A stretch of DNA of 64,000 nucleotides. Origin: Poecilobothrus nobilitatus (Eukaryota; Arthropoda; Insecta; Diptera; Dolichopodidae). The stretch covers positions 255,093,439 through 255,157,438 of the forward strand of contig OX352772.1 of NCBI GenBank assembly GCA_947095535.1, written 5' to 3'. A program made the position numbers and the translations under genes. Positions 10,180-21,156 of this stretch are shown in pieces (within the stretch, counting starts at the first letter, position 1; each line of letters begins with the position of its first letter). The notes beneath the pieces were generated by a model. It searched no databases and had not been told where the DNA came from. It was given only the letters and a program-made list of their open reading frames with translations.

Positions 10180-10482
10180 TTAATATTCTTTAATATAATG
10201 TGATAAAAACTCTTTTTTGATTTTTTTATTTGTTATAATAACATCAAATTTTTCTAGTATTTGACAGAGCTCTTTATTTATTTTATCATTGTACACAGTT
10301 CCAAAAGAGTAATTATCAAAATTATCATTTATAAAATCCCTAGTTGGAAATTTATACTTGAGCTCTTTTACAAACTTTTTACAAGGTTCTTTAAAACCAA
10401 CTATACAAATATCTTTCGCAAACAAGGTATTATTATCATCACTACAAAATGTTACATCCAGAAGTGCACAAGACAGTGACAT
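10180..10482 (-). CDS. RNase H-fold-like small Polinton protein, paralogue 1
   Basis: ATG at 10482, 100 residues. It opens CALLDVTFCSDDN with AKDICIVGF, and ends with an IITNKKIKKEFLSHYIKEY segment. Both blocks align by eye with the plus-strand protein at 19512-19913 (VLIVDLQFLQGN, KELAIL, KIYVKGEQKKLFLQKYN). Proteins of this type occur in many insect Polintons and carry a first-strand Asp as in RNase H/exonuclease folds; catalytic function is inferred and uncertain. It sits between protease and major capsid protein. Confidence 0.55.
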   Translation of the reverse strand: MSLSCALLDVTFCSDDNNTLFAKDICIVGFKEPCKKFVKELKYKFPTRDFINDNFDNYSFGTVYNDKINKELCQILEKFDVIITNKKIKKEFLSHYIKEY

Positions 10483-10579
10483 TTTGTCAAATATTCAAAT
10501 TTACTTTTATGTATGCTATTTATAGGTTTGAGAATATATTTCGGTTTTTATCAATTTGTAAACTTGCATCAAATTCTCC

Positions 10580-11821
10580 TTAAACAATAGCAGTCAGTGT
10601 AGATGTAAGTGGTTTTGATAGCCTTGCCTCAATTCTAACTGTACCTTGATTTAGTAGACTTTGATACACCTCATTTCCTGATGCATCTGGAGTTAAATCA
10701 AAAGCTAGAATGAAAAACCCATTACTAAACATGGTTTTTGTTATCTGATGACCTTTATCATTATGGTAAATTCCAGTTCCTGAAAAAAGTGTACTGTATG
10801 CTCTTGTACAGCAATTATTTTCATCTGAAAAACTGGTTTCAACTGCTGAATTAGGTATTTGAACACCATTTACGTTTAACACAAATTGTGAAATATCAAA
10901 ATGTTTAAAATTGTATGGGTTTTTTGATCTTTTTCCAGAGTAACCTGTATTTTCTGTCATGCAAAAAATAATTGTGTTTGGCAACTGTCCAATAAAAACA
11001 TTATCAAGTGATATTGATGAACTATTCTGTGGAATGGTAAAATTTTTTACCTCTACCCGTTTGTAATTGTATTTGGCATTAGTTTTTTCCAATACAGGAT
11101 TATGTGCTAATAGCACACTAGGATTAGTTCTTACATGTCTCATAAATAAAGTGGCTTCTAAAATTTTCAGTTGAGATTCATCAGTATCATCTGCAAAGAG
11201 GTAAAAATCTGGTTTTTCTAATGTTAGGATAACTCGAACATCGACATTGTTTATGAGAAGTGTAGGTTGGTTAAACATATCTAAATGTAGTTTCCCCATA
11301 AGTTCCACTACATTGCTATTTTGGTATAATTTTTGACGTTCTTTTGAACCACTATTATCTGTTTTTGCTATATTTGGCTTATCTAGCATCCATCCACCAC
11401 ACTACAAATGCGTTGTAGCGGCATCCGTACCATATTTTAACAATGATTCAATATAAGCTCTGTAATGATAATTGCCATCTGATGGAGATATATTCTTTCC
11501 ATTTAGTTGAACATTGCATTGTTTTATTAATGAATGTAACATATTATTAACCACACTTGGTTTTTGTATAGGTGTTCCATCAGTTATTTTATCTTTATTC
11601 CATTGAGTTCCATCTTTTTTTAAAATGTGTACTTTTAATTTTAGATATGTCGAAGACAAGTCTCTATATATATCACCGTGCCCTAGTGAAACAAATTCTA
11701 TGACAGATGGATTATCTAAAGAAGCAATAGGGTTATAGGAAACTTCTTCAGATCGTAAAATACTTGACTGAATAGGCTGTGTTTTAAAAATATCAAGCTC
11801 TGATTTCATACATTCAATCAT
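10580..11821 (-). pseudogene. mcp: Major capsid protein (double jelly-roll), frameshifted
   Basis: The main shell protein of the virus-like stage of Polintons. The N-terminal half (ATG at 11821, 139 residues) contains KSELDIFKTQPIQSSI, SLGHGDIYRDLSSTYLKLKV and the YHYRAYIESLLKYGTDA segment typical of the family. The C-terminal half (269 residues) begins MLDKPN and carries LMGKLHLDMFNQPTLLINNV and NPYNFKHFDISQFVLNVNG. The two halves are in different frames: a single-base indel around 11391-11402 is enough to explain the break. The total of about 410 residues is normal. Left end of the later tandem duplication falls inside it at 11419. Confidence 0.93.
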
Positions 11822-11823
11822 AA

Positions 11824-12469
11824 TTATTCAAAAATATCTTTTTGTTTGTTTTTGTTATTAACTTTGCGTCGCTTCGACGTAAAATAATTTAAATAATTAA
11901 TGAGAGGCGTTTTTATAGGTTTTCTTCGTTTTCTTTTGCCTTGTCCATACATTTCATTGAGTTTCCGAACTGCACCTCGTCTTACATTTTTCATTATCTC
12001 TTTACTTCGATCTTGAACCACTTCTTTTACATTTGCACCTGTGGCAATATCAGATAATGCATTAATACCAGAGTTAATAACCTCTTTTTTTAATATATTA
12101 GCTCCAGACGTAAATATTGGTTTTAAATATCTAAAAAGACCACCGAAAAAGCTCCCTAACCCTCGTCCCCTTTGGCAAGGTACAATTGAGTGTAACAAAG
12201 GACCAATATCCTCAAGACCTTTTCCTGATTGAAATAAATAATATTTGTAGTACACTCTCTCTCGCATTAAGACCAGAGTTAATAACCTCTTTTTTTAATA
12301 TATTAGCTCCAGACGTAAATATTGGTTTTAAATATCTAAAAAGACCACCGAAAAAGCTCCCTAACCCTCGTCCCCTTTGGCAAGGTACAATTGAGTGTAA
12401 CAAAGGACCAATATCCTCAAGACCTTTTCCTGATTGAAATAAATAATATTTGTAGTACACTCTCTCCAT
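11824..12469 (-). pseudogene. Glycine-rich basic capsid-associated protein with internal duplication
   Basis: A small basic protein conserved next to the capsid gene in Polintons; it carries QRGRGLGSFFGGLFRYLKP, an NLS-like KRKRRK and a basic C-terminal tail, and recalls adenovirus core/minor proteins in composition. The native start is probably the ATG at 12469. A 205-bp duplication of its 5' part shifts the frame after 68 residues. By chance the second unit offers a new in-frame ATG at 12267, from which a complete 147-residue product remains open to 11824. So the gene may still be expressed in altered form. Confidence 0.75.
12068..12469. repeat. 205-bp tandem duplication inside the basic capsid gene
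   Basis: CCAGAGTTAATAACCTC begins units at 12068 and 12273; both run to GTAGTACACTCTCTC. The period of 205 bp is not divisible by three. The same arrangement is repeated in the 3.25-kb second copy at 15323-15724. Confidence 0.95.
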
Positions 12470-12511
12470 AATGAATAAAATAAAATAATATATAGTTTTG
12501 TAAAATCGCTT

Positions 12512-13345
12512 TTATTTATACTTTTTTAAAATGTAATACAATTTTTGTTGGAAACTATTGGAAAAGTTTATTTTGTATCCATATTTATCACATAAAAGTA
12601 ACGAAATGTTATTAAATGATTTCTCCACATTGCAATATTGAATATTACTGAATTCTTTTACAGTATCAGTGAAAGAATTTTGTATGTTAACAGATCTTAA
12701 ACACCTTATATCTTTATCACCTATTTTTTGCGGTTCAATTATATCTGTGTTTATAAAAAACATATCTGGTTTACTAATGGGCAACAATTGTACACTATCT
12801 ATAAAAGTTTTGAAAGCTTCTATTACACGTGATTTATATTTTTTAAAATCTGTAACTTTAAAAGATACTTGATTGAAATATGTTGTCAAAAATCCGTCGA
12901 GGGTATAAGCGTAATTTGCTCTTATTTTTATATCTATTTTAGGCTTAGTAACACATATTGTGGTGTAACTTAAATTTTTAGGCATCTCCTCAGCTTTTAT
13001 TGGTTGTGTATAATGAACTTCATCGTTTATAAAATTAAAAATTCCCCAAATCAACTGTCGTTCAACTTCTTTTCTTGTAAACCTATTAAGTGGGCGTATA
13101 TTTTGAATTAGTGTTGGTAGTAAAAAAACTTTCCAGTCGCATATCATTTGTTTTTCTATGTATGGAATATATGATGTTCCAACTCCTATCATATCTTTCT
13201 GCATACTTTTAATAAATATTTGAGTACTTTTTTCCCATTCTTCACCATACACATTTGGAACGAAATCATTAACATACATTTCTGAAATACCGACTTTGAT
13301 TTTATTTGTAAAAGATGATAATGAATTTTCTGGATAATAGTTCAT
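12512..13345 (-). CDS. Penton-type minor capsid protein (single jelly-roll)
   Basis: The vertex/minor capsid protein of Polintons, about 277 residues from the ATG at 13345. It begins MNYYPENSLSSFTNKI with VGISEMYVND, the recognisable opening of this family, and ends with a KINFSNSFQQKLYYILKKYK block typical of its C-terminus. Upstream of the ATG the frame continues for about 14 codons (NEFYVTLLSDSS) that resemble the usual family N-terminus, but no ATG is in frame there. A true start may have been lost by a one-base change near 13377. Otherwise undamaged. Confidence 0.85.
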   Translation of the reverse strand: MNYYPENSLSSFTNKIKVGISEMYVNDFVPNVYGEEWEKSTQIFIKSMQKDMIGVGTSYIPYIEKQMICDWKVFLLPTLIQNIRPLNRFTRKEVERQLIWGIFNFINDEVHYTQPIKAEEMPKNLSYTTICVTKPKIDIKIRANYAYTLDGFLTTYFNQVSFKVTDFKKYKSRVIEAFKTFIDSVQLLPISKPDMFFINTDIIEPQKIGDKDIRCLRSVNIQNSFTDTVKEFSNIQYCNVEKSFNNISLLLCDKYGYKINFSNSFQQKLYYILKKYK

Positions 13346-13379
13346 AGATGAATCACTGAGTAAAGTGACATAAAATTCA

Positions 13380-14048
13380 TTATTTACTTGTATGTTGTCG
13401 AAAATGAAAATTAAGTTCTGTTTGAGTATTACCTACTGCTGACCTTAAAACACGTCTTGATGAATTATTCAACTCTTTGCTATTTATAGTTTTTTCTTTT
13501 TTCGTTGGTGGGCTTGGGCTATCTAAAGGAACAGTTATAATGTCTCCTGTATCAGTTTCAAAAATTTGTACATTTTGATATCTAATTGATTTTCTTTTTC
13601 TAAAACGTTCTCCAACTGAAGCAGCTGACAATGCTTTTGTTAAAACATTTTCCTGAATTTCATCATCAAATACTTCATCATCAGCTTCCTTTTCATATAC
13701 TTATTCTTCTTCAGGAACAACTTGTATTCCTACATTCTTATATTCAGGAAAATGCGATTGAGCTTCCGCATCTATATACATTGGTTTTGCACGAGTTTGA
13801 GTACCTTTTGTTTCCGTAATTTTTACTTTCTCCTCTTTATTTCTAGGAAGTACTCTATTTTTGTTTCTTATTTTAAATAGATTTTGTCTGTATAAATACC
13901 ATTTTTGAGTGTCTGTTAGATATTTATTTAACAATATTTTTTTCATATTTTTATCCAACTCATTTAATTCAAAGACTGCATTTTGTTTCATTTTCTCATA
14001 AATCTCGGGTTTTAGTATAATCATTTTGTTAAATGTTGTATTATTCAT
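13380..14048 (-). pseudogene. Polinton structural-type protein, one in-frame stop
   Basis: Starts MNNTTFNKMIILKPEIYEKM, with a helical LDKNMKKILLNKYLTDTQKW segment like that of a coiled-coil protein present in many Polintons. After 115 codons a TAA at 13701-13703 interrupts, but the same frame remains open for about 107 more codons (VYEKEADDEVFDDEI, then GERFRKRKSIRYQ) to 13380. The two apparent small genes are therefore one gene of about 223 codons with a single nonsense mutation. The stop is shared by both tandem copies, so it predates the duplication. Confidence 0.7.
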
Positions 14049-14359
14049 TTTATAAAATTTCCGATTATCCCTGATAGTACTGCACCAAGAAGTGTAGGCA
14101 AAAATCCACCACGTTGAATAATGATTTTTCTTTTACTATTTATAGATTTTTGGCGGCAAATGAGGGATCTCAATTCGTTTTTATACTTTCGTAATTGGGT
14201 TGTTGATTTTTTACTTAGATTACAATTACCTTTTAAAATATTTAAAGCAATTTCACAAAATGTTTTGATTACTTCAGGGTCACAATGTTTTATAATTACT
14301 TTCTGAAATTTCGGTTTTGAGCTTTTTAATAGGTGCAATATATGACGGTTGACCTTCAA
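14045..14359 (-). CDS. Small hydrophobic-tailed Polinton protein, start displaced by SINE
   Basis: About 104 residues with the pattern HILHLLKSSKPKFQKVIIKH, a LNILKGNC core, a basic middle (QKSINSKRKIIIQRGGF) and a glycine/leucine-rich hydrophobic C-terminus (LPTLLGAVLSGIIGNF). This layout is common to a small protein found in many Polintons, often compared with adenovirus core peptides. The first codon of the clean frame is TTG; residues KKR upstream are also plausible, and the SINE begins 11 bases further up, so the original ATG was probably separated by the SINE. It overlaps the next gene by 4 bases. Confidence 0.7.
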   Translation of the reverse strand: MKVNRHILHLLKSSKPKFQKVIIKHCDPEVIKTFCEIALNILKGNCNLSKKSTTQLRKYKNELRSLICRQKSINSKRKIIIQRGGFLPTLLGAVLSGIIGNFIK

Positions 14360-14369
14360 ACGTTTCTTA

Positions 14370-14670
14370 TCTGACGCATGGCGCAGTGGTTAAGTCGCCA
14401 ACCTTTCAATCGAATGGTCTTGGGTTAAAACCCCGGTCAGGTCATAAATAAAAAATATTTAGTACTTTTATATCGTAATAATGTATATCGTATAATTAAT
14501 ATTAGTAATAATAATAATAGTAATAATAATAATAATAATTATAATAATAATAATAATTATAATAATAATAATAATAATTAATAATAAATAATAGCTGCTA
14601 CAGTGGAGCCATCTTTGGTTATATCATGCAAGTAAAGTGTTATATACTGCTGCATGTTGTAATTCACTGA
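14370..14670 (+). mobile_element. tRNA-derived SINE, truncated by the duplication junction
   Basis: The head contains a perfect pol III box A, TGGCGCAGTGG, and a box B-like GGTTAAAACCC 35-45 bases later, followed by TCAGGTCATAAATAAAAA. Then come (TAA)n tracts and the start of a ~97-bp module (GCTGCTACAGTGGAGCC). The copy ends abruptly at the duplication junction; the full-length insertion is in the second unit. Confidence 0.85.
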
Positions 14671-15076
14671 ATTCGGCATCCGTACCATATTTTAACAATG
14701 ATTCAATATAAGCTCTGTAATGATAATTGCCATCTGATGGAGATATATTCTTTCCATTTAGTTGAACATTGCATTGTTTTATTAATGAATGTAACATATT
14801 ATTAACCACACTTGGTTTTTGTATAGGTGTTCCATCAGTTATTTTATCTTTATTCCATTGAGTTCCATCTTTTTTTAAAATGTGTACTTTTAATTTTAGA
14901 TATGTCGAAGACAAGTCTCTATATATATCACCGTGCCCTAGTGAAACAAATTCTATGACAGATGGATTATCTAAAGAAGCAATAGGGTTATAGGAAACTT
15001 CTTCAGATCGTAAAATACTTGACTGAATAGGCTGTGTTTTAAAAATATCAAGCTCTGATTTCATACATTCAATCAT
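14624..15076 (-). pseudogene. mcp: Major capsid protein, N-terminal half only (second unit)
   Basis: Identical to the first 137 residues of the other capsid copy, then fused at the duplication junction to about 13 residues read from the SINE (EFSELQHAAVYNT). The C-terminal jelly roll is absent from this unit, so the product could not form a capsomer on its own. Confidence 0.9.
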
Positions 15077-15078
15077 AA

Positions 15079-15724
15079 TTATTCAAAAATATCTTTTTGT
15101 TTGTTTTTGTTATTAACTTTGCGTCGCTTCGACGTAAAATAATTTAAATAATTAATGAGAGGCGTTTTTATAGGTTTTCTTCGTTTTCTTTTGCCTTGTC
15201 CATACATTTCATTGAGTTTCCGAACTGCACCTCGTCTTACATTTTTCATTATCTCTTTACTTCGATCTTGAACCACTTCTTTTACATTTGCACCTGTGGC
15301 AATATCAGATAATGCATTAATACCAGAGTTAATAACCTCTTTTTTTAATATATTAGCTCCAGACGTAAATATTGGTTTTAAATATCTAAAAAGACCACCG
15401 AAAAAGCTCCCTAACCCTCGTCCCCTTTGGCAAGGTACAATTGAGTGTAACAAAGGACCAATATCCTCAAGACCTTTTCCTGATTGAAATAAATAATATT
15501 TGTAGTACACTCTCTCTCGCATTAAGACCAGAGTTAATAACCTCTTTTTTTAATATATTAGCTCCAGACGTAAATATTGGTTTTAAATATCTAAAAAGAC
15601 CACCGAAAAAGCTCCCTAACCCTCGTCCCCTTTGGCAAGGTACAATTGAGTGTAACAAAGGACCAATATCCTCAAGACCTTTTCCTGATTGAAATAAATA
15701 ATATTTGTAGTACACTCTCTCCAT
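15079..15724 (-). pseudogene. Glycine-rich basic capsid-associated protein (second unit)
   Basis: Copy of the gene at 11824-12469 with the same 205-bp internal duplication, the same truncated upstream frame from 15724 and the same rescued 147-residue frame from 15522. Shared details show the internal duplication came first. Confidence 0.75.
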
Positions 15725-15766
15725 AATGAATAAAATAAAATAATATATAGTTTTGTAAAATCGCTT

Positions 15767-16600
15767 TTATTTATACTTTTTTAAAATGTAATACAATTTT
15801 TGTTGGAAACTATTGGAAAAGTTTATTTTGTATCCATATTTATCACATAAAAGTAACGAAATGTTATTAAATGATTTCTCCACATTGCAATATTGAATAT
15901 TACTGAATTCTTTTACAGTATCAGTGAAAGAATTTTGTATGTTAACAGATCTTAAACACCTTATATCTTTATCACCTATTTTTTGCGGTTCAATTATATC
16001 TGTGTTTATAAAAAACATATCTGGTTTACTAATGGGCAACAATTGTACACTATCTATAAAAGTTTTGAAAGCTTCTATTACACGTGATTTATATTTTTTA
16101 AAATCTGTAACTTTAAAAGATACTTGATTGAAATATGTTGTCAAAAATCCGTCGAGGGTATAAGCGTAATTTGCTCTTATTTTTATATCTATTTTAGGCT
16201 TAGTAACACATATTGTGGTGTAACTTAAATTTTTAGGCATCTCCTCAGCTTTTATTGGTTGTGTATAATGAACTTCATCGTTTATAAAATTAAAAATTCC
16301 CCAAATCAACTGTCGTTCAACTTCTTTTCTTGTAAACCTATTAAGTGGGCGTATATTTTGAATTAGTGTTGGTAGTAAAAAAACTTTCCAGTCGCATATC
16401 ATTTGTTTTTCTATGTATGGAATATATGATGTTCCAACTCCTATCATATCTTTCTGCATACTTTTAATAAATATTTGAGTACTTTTTTCCCATTCTTCAC
16501 CATACACATTTGGAACGAAATCATTAACATACATTTCTGAAATACCGACTTTGATTTTATTTGTAAAAGATGATAATGAATTTTCTGGATAATAGTTCAT
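15767..16600 (-). CDS. Penton-type minor capsid protein (second unit)
   Basis: Translation identical to the copy at 12512-13345, including the missing start for the 14-codon N-terminal extension. A second full copy of a minor capsid gene beside only half a major capsid gene gives an unbalanced capsid gene dosage. Confidence 0.85.
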   Translation of the reverse strand: MNYYPENSLSSFTNKIKVGISEMYVNDFVPNVYGEEWEKSTQIFIKSMQKDMIGVGTSYIPYIEKQMICDWKVFLLPTLIQNIRPLNRFTRKEVERQLIWGIFNFINDEVHYTQPIKAEEMPKNLSYTTICVTKPKIDIKIRANYAYTLDGFLTTYFNQVSFKVTDFKKYKSRVIEAFKTFIDSVQLLPISKPDMFFINTDIIEPQKIGDKDIRCLRSVNIQNSFTDTVKEFSNIQYCNVEKSFNNISLLLCDKYGYKINFSNSFQQKLYYILKKYK

Positions 16601-16634
16601 AGATGAATCACTGAGTAAAGTGACATAAAATTCA

Positions 16635-17303
16635 TTATTTACTTGTATGTTGTCGAAAATGAAAATTAAGTTCTGTTTGAGTATTACCTACTGCTGACCT
16701 TAAAACACGTCTTGATGAATTATTCAACTCTTTGCTATTTATAGTTTTTTCTTTTTTCGTTGGTGGGCTTGGGCTATCTAAAGGAACAGTTATAATGTCT
16801 CCTGTATCAGTTTCAAAAATTTGTACATTTTGATATCTAATTGATTTTCTTTTTCTAAAACGTTCTCCAACTGAAGCAGCTGACAATGCTTTTGTTAAAA
16901 CATTTTCCTGAATTTCATCATCAAATACTTCATCATCAGCTTCCTTTTCATATACTTATTCTTCTTCAGGAACAACTTGTATTCCTACATTCTTATATTC
17001 AGGAAAATGCGATTGAGCTTCCGCATCTATATACATTGGTTTTGCACGAGTTTGAGTACCTTTTGTTTCCGTAATTTTTACTTTCTCCTCTTTATTTCTA
17101 GGAAGTACTCTATTTTTGTTTCTTATTTTAAATAGATTTTGTCTGTATAAATACCATTTTTGAGTGTCTGTTAGATATTTATTTAACAATATTTTTTTCA
17201 TATTTTTATCCAACTCATTTAATTCAAAGACTGCATTTTGTTTCATTTTCTCATAAATCTCGGGTTTTAGTATAATCATTTTGTTAAATGTTGTATTATT
17301 CAT
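16635..17303 (-). pseudogene. Polinton structural-type protein with stop (second unit)
   Basis: Copy of 13380-14048 with the same TAA, here at 16956-16958. Confidence 0.7.
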
Positions 17304-17614
17304 TTTATAAAATTTCCGATTATCCCTGATAGTACTGCACCAAGAAGTGTAGGCAAAAATCCACCACGTTGAATAATGATTTTTCTTTTACTATTTATAG
17401 ATTTTTGGCGGCAAATGAGGGATCTCAATTCGTTTTTATACTTTCGTAATTGGGTTGTTGATTTTTTACTTAGATTACAATTACCTTTTAAAATATTTAA
17501 AGCAATTTCACAAAATGTTTTGATTACTTCAGGGTCACAATGTTTTATAATTACTTTCTGAAATTTCGGTTTTGAGCTTTTTAATAGGTGCAATATATGA
17601 CGGTTGACCTTCAA
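17300..17614 (-). CDS. Small hydrophobic-tailed Polinton protein (second unit)
   Basis: Copy of 14045-14359, again directly followed upstream by the SINE head at 17625. Confidence 0.7.
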   Translation of the reverse strand: MKVNRHILHLLKSSKPKFQKVIIKHCDPEVIKTFCEIALNILKGNCNLSKKSTTQLRKYKNELRSLICRQKSINSKRKIIIQRGGFLPTLLGAVLSGIIGNFIK

Positions 17615-17624
17615 ACGTTTCTTA

Positions 17625-18760
<1,136 letters not shown>

Positions 18761-18762
18761 TA

Positions 18763-19392
18763 TTCTTTGACAAATTGTTCTAATTGATCTCTTGTACAAA
18801 AACACAAACCTTTTGTAAATATATCACTACTTAATCGAAATATATCATTAACGTCTTGAGTAAGATCTGTTAATATATACCCGTATGGTTCTGATGTCAC
18901 TTCATTATATACTTTTTCAAATGCTTTGATTTGATTGGGATATGTCTGGCGAGCTAGAGGTAATATCTGCGATTTATCTCTTGGATTTTTGAAAAGTACT
19001 AGATATTTACAGTTAAGCGAAATATCTCTTGAAAATTTACCCTGGTGAGAAACATTTTGTGTTACAAATATTACAGATAAATTTCTATGGTGTGATCCTC
19101 TAGTAAATAAATCACACACATACTTATCATGGGAATTTAACATCATATCATCGATAATAATTAACAAACGTTCTTCATTTTCATTAAAATCCGGAATAGT
19201 GTTACTATATTCCACATCTCTTAAATATTTTGGAACGGCATTTTTCTCTGGATTACACCAAATAATTCTATTAATATGTGGTTGTATATTTTATTTTTTA
19301 TACTTTATTAAATTATGAATAAAAGTGGTTTTACCACAGCATGATGGCCCGCTACATTGTAATCTCATCATTGTAAATGGATGAAATAGCAT
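18763..19392 (-). pseudogene. atp: Packaging ATPase (FtsK/A32-like), one stop and lost C-terminus
   Basis: The genome-packaging ATPase of Polintons. Start ATG at 19392. Residues 3-8 FHPFTM lead to the Walker A loop GPSCCGKT at residues 15-22. An in-frame TAA at 19291-19293 interrupts at codon 34. The frame then continues through RIIWCNPEK and a Walker B strand LLIIIDDMM, a VIFVTQNV sensor-like strand, and ends in EQFVKEY where the SINE A-tail begins. Past that point the frame reads only SINE sequence. The usual Polinton position of the ATPase, just upstream of the small basic protein, is preserved. Confidence 0.9.
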
Positions 19393-19511
19393 ATTTGTAT
19401 TAGTTAAAAATAGCACTGTTAACCTATATTTATATGAAAAGTTCTTTTGCCGAAGTGAATATAAATGTAAATTTATTTATTCTAATGAGTATTCTTACAC
19501 AAACCGTCGAC

Positions 19512-19913
19512 ATGGTTAAACGAGTTCTCATAGTTGACCTACAATTTTTACAAGGAAATGAAAAGCAATATTTCCTAAAAGAATTAGCCATACTTGAAAA
19601 AGGAAGTTTAATTCCAACTGTCTATCACTTCAAAGCACCGTACCCCTCAGAGGAACTTAGTCCGGATATGAAATATAATAACCAGTATTGCGAAAATAAA
19701 ATAAATGGACTTAAATGCAATAACGGTCTAGTTGAATATTTAGATGTCAAATGTATATTAAAACACTATCTAGGATCAGCTGAAAAAATTTATGTTAAAG
19801 GAGAACAAAAAAAACTATTCCTTCAAAAGTACAATGACAGTGATAAAATAGAAGATTTAAGCAGAAACTTACCGTCATTACAAAAGATTGATAACTTTAA
19901 ATCAAATTATTAA
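19512..19913 (+). CDS. RNase H-fold-like small Polinton protein, paralogue 2
   Basis: The likely start is the Met at 19512 (MVKRVLIVDLQFLQGN); the open frame reaches back to 19434 but the extra residues look unrelated. Features: the first-strand Asp in LIVDLQ, KELAILEKG, a VYHFKAPYPSEEL stretch, an EKIYVKGEQKKLFL block and a C-terminal LPSLQKI. This order matches a widespread Polinton-associated family of unknown function that I regard as an RNase H/exonuclease-like fold. It is undamaged and transcribed towards the right TIR, opposite to the ATPase. Confidence 0.65.
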   Translation: MVKRVLIVDLQFLQGNEKQYFLKELAILEKGSLIPTVYHFKAPYPSEELSPDMKYNNQYCENKINGLKCNNGLVEYLDVKCILKHYLGSAEKIYVKGEQKKLFLQKYNDSDKIEDLSRNLPSLQKIDNFKSNY

Positions 19914-21156
19914 ATCCTATACACTTATTAAACAACAATTTCAGGTGTGCTGTTAAAAATTGTTATAATGTATATATGTATCTTTTAAAAGAAAAAATGT
20001 TAGTTTAAGACAGCACAGTTTTCTATAAAATTGTACAATATTTTTAAATAAAAAATTATTTCAAACATATAAATAAATTTGTTTTATTTTTTTTTTTAAC
20101 ATAACATAAGAATACATCTTTTTTTGTTCTACATCTTACATATCAATAAAATCTAAAAATACTAATAATTTTTTCTTTCCTCTTCTTTAAATATTTCATC
20201 AGAACAAAAATGAAAAGAAATTCATCTCAAAATATCAATTTGGTCAAGGTTGATTCAGATTTAAAAACCAGCTTTGCACTTTTTTCTTTTAATTTTAAAA
20301 ATTCGCATAGGTACACTTAATTTGTTTAAATTTTTCTCTTTACATTTTATAAAAATGCATTTTTTCTTACTATTTCCATTCACGCCTATTACTTAAACCA
20401 CATGTTAGATATTTTTGATTTCCTGTTTGTTTTCATTTTATTCATATTTTTGTCAACATTCTTACATAACAATAAAATCTTATACGGTGATACTCGCAAT
20501 TAATTAATGGTTTTTATTTCCTCTTCTTTAAATACTTCATAAAAAAAAAGAAATAACAAGAAAAAAAAAAATGCATCTCAAAATTGCATTAATTTTGTTG
20601 ATTCTTTATCTAAGATGTAAAAAACCAGTTTGCACTTTTTCTTTTAATTTTTTTAAAATTAGTTTTAAAATTTTAAAGAAACGTAGTTACACATCTCTTT
20701 GTTCTGTTTTCATTTTTCTCTTTAAATTTTATAAAGCATTTTTTCTCATTCTTTTCATATACGCCTATTACTTAAGCTAAGTATACATCAACAAGAAGTA
20801 TACCTGTACCACGTTAGATATTTTTGATTTCTTGCAGTTTTCTTTTTATTCATATTTTTTTCTTGAACACAGAATAAATCTGTTTCATTTTTATATTCTT
20901 GTTTTCAAAATAGGTGACAAATGCAATTAACCTGACTTGAATTTTTTTCTTTTTTTATTTTTCACAGATTATGCAACATACAATGCACTTAAGCAACATG
21001 TTAGTTGCTAAGTACTTCCACAGCATTAATTTCCTGGTTGTCTTCTTTTCATTCATATTTTTTTTGAACATTCTTACAAACAAAAAATATCTTACACGAC
21101 ACATCGACAATAATCATTAGTTTTTTTCTTTTATCTTCTTTAAATAGTTAAAGTAG
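19914..21156. repeat. Polinton right subterminal region of imperfect tandem repeats
   Basis: Three diverged units share the succession CTTACATANCAATAAAATCT, TCCTCTTCTTTAAATA, ATGCATCTCAAAAT, AAAACCAG-TTTGCACTTTTT and ACGCCTATTACTTAA; units start near 20130, 20458 and 21068 (partial). No credible coding frame; a 69-residue frame at 20571 is read from this repeat and is not gene-like. Confidence 0.7.

Larger units (their letters stand above)
11419..14670. repeat. 3252-bp tandem duplication, first unit
   Basis: From inside the major capsid gene to inside the SINE. The second unit at 14674-17925 appears identical on reading, including all coding frames, the 205-bp duplication and the premature stop. 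Three bases (ATT) lie at the junction. Near-identity implies a very recent event or an assembly duplication. Confidence 0.95.

Noticed and set aside
12041..12437. Plus-strand frames ending in RPLWQGTIECNKGPISSRPFPD, present four times
   Set aside because: Antisense shadows of the duplicated glycine-rich capsid-associated gene.
14370..14450. A genuine tRNA gene
   Set aside because: Box A and box B are good, but acceptor stem pairing is absent and the sequence is repeated with the SINE body, so it is a SINE head.
20571..20780. 69-residue Phe/Lys/Leu-rich frame in the Polinton right arm
   Set aside because: Falls in the diverged tandem repeat; no homologous frame in the neighbouring units and low-complexity composition.
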